In this document: in pieces, positions 19,433 through 19,505 of the stretch
How positions within the stretch are numbered: position 1 is the stretch's first letter
Layout: every line of letters begins with the position of its first letter
Assembly (NCBI GenBank): GCA_009602725.1
Contig: WELB01000005.1
Location: 1,186,258-1,205,762, forward strand
Direction: 5' to 3'
Source: Spirogloea muscicola
Taxonomy: Eukaryota > Streptophyta > Zygnematophyceae > Spirogloeales > Spirogloeaceae
Length of the DNA: 19,505 bases
The notes under the pieces: generated by a model
Database searches by the model: none
Seen by the model: the letters and a program-made list of their open reading frames with translations, nothing else
Told to the model about the DNA's origin: nothing
Program-made: the position numbers and the translations under genes

Positions 19433-19505
<73 letters not shown>
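19433..19505. repeat. (GA)n microsatellite, at least 36 units, running off the window
   Basis: Pure GA dinucleotide repeat to the last base, (TC)n on the sense strand of the NAA60-type gene, 114 bases upstream of the 3' splice site at 19320. The surrounding 19370-19432 is also purine-rich. Its true length is unknown. Confidence 0.97.

Noticed and set aside
1-19505. Mobile element, CRISPR array, tRNA or rRNA gene
   Set aside because: Both strands were read for terminal repeats, transposase or reverse transcriptase motifs, regularly spaced repeats and tRNA box sequences; none was convincing by eye. A tRNAscan and repeat-library search would settle this.

Overview
This is nuclear DNA from a photosynthetic eukaryote of the green lineage. 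It is intron-dense: nearly every gene is cut every 60-250 coding bases by introns of mostly 100-330 bp with GT-AG (twice GC-AG) ends. All four genes have plant-type relatives. Candidate UGUAA motifs, the poly(A) signal used by many chlorophyte algae, lie downstream of three of the four genes. A green alga is therefore likely, but a streptophyte alga cannot be excluded from sequence alone.

Layout. (1) 1-2087, + strand: the 3' part of a phosphoribosylamine-glycine ligase gene (GARS, purine synthesis), four exons visible. (2) 2088-3119: convergent intergenic space. (3) 3120-9482, - strand: a 15-exon plant Shaker-type K+ channel of the AKT/KAT (inward-rectifier) type, about 1010 aa, with S1-S6, a GYGD filter, CNBD, ankyrin repeats and a KHA domain. 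(4) 9483-9931: a GC-rich gap of about 450 bp separating two start codons that face away from each other. (5) 9932-16698, + strand: a 16-exon SKOR/GORK (outward-rectifier) type Shaker channel, about 1181 aa, with the same domain order. (6) 16699-17972: convergent intergenic space and presumed long 3' UTRs. (7) 17973 to the right edge, - strand: the 3' part of a NAA60/MCC1-type N-acetyltransferase gene, whose introns are extreme polypyrimidine tracts on the sense strand and include a (GA)n microsatellite at the window edge.

The main discovery is that an inward-type and an outward-type K+ channel are arranged head to head and share one short putative bidirectional promoter. The two genes also share at least six intron positions and phases, so they descend from one gene. 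Uptake and release of K+ are opposite functions, and such an arrangement would place both under common or mutually exclusive transcriptional control.

Exon models were built by hand from conserved protein motifs and splice-site phase. Both channel models and the visible GARS and NAA60 parts stay in frame over their whole length (3033, 3546, 1386 and 519 coding bases).
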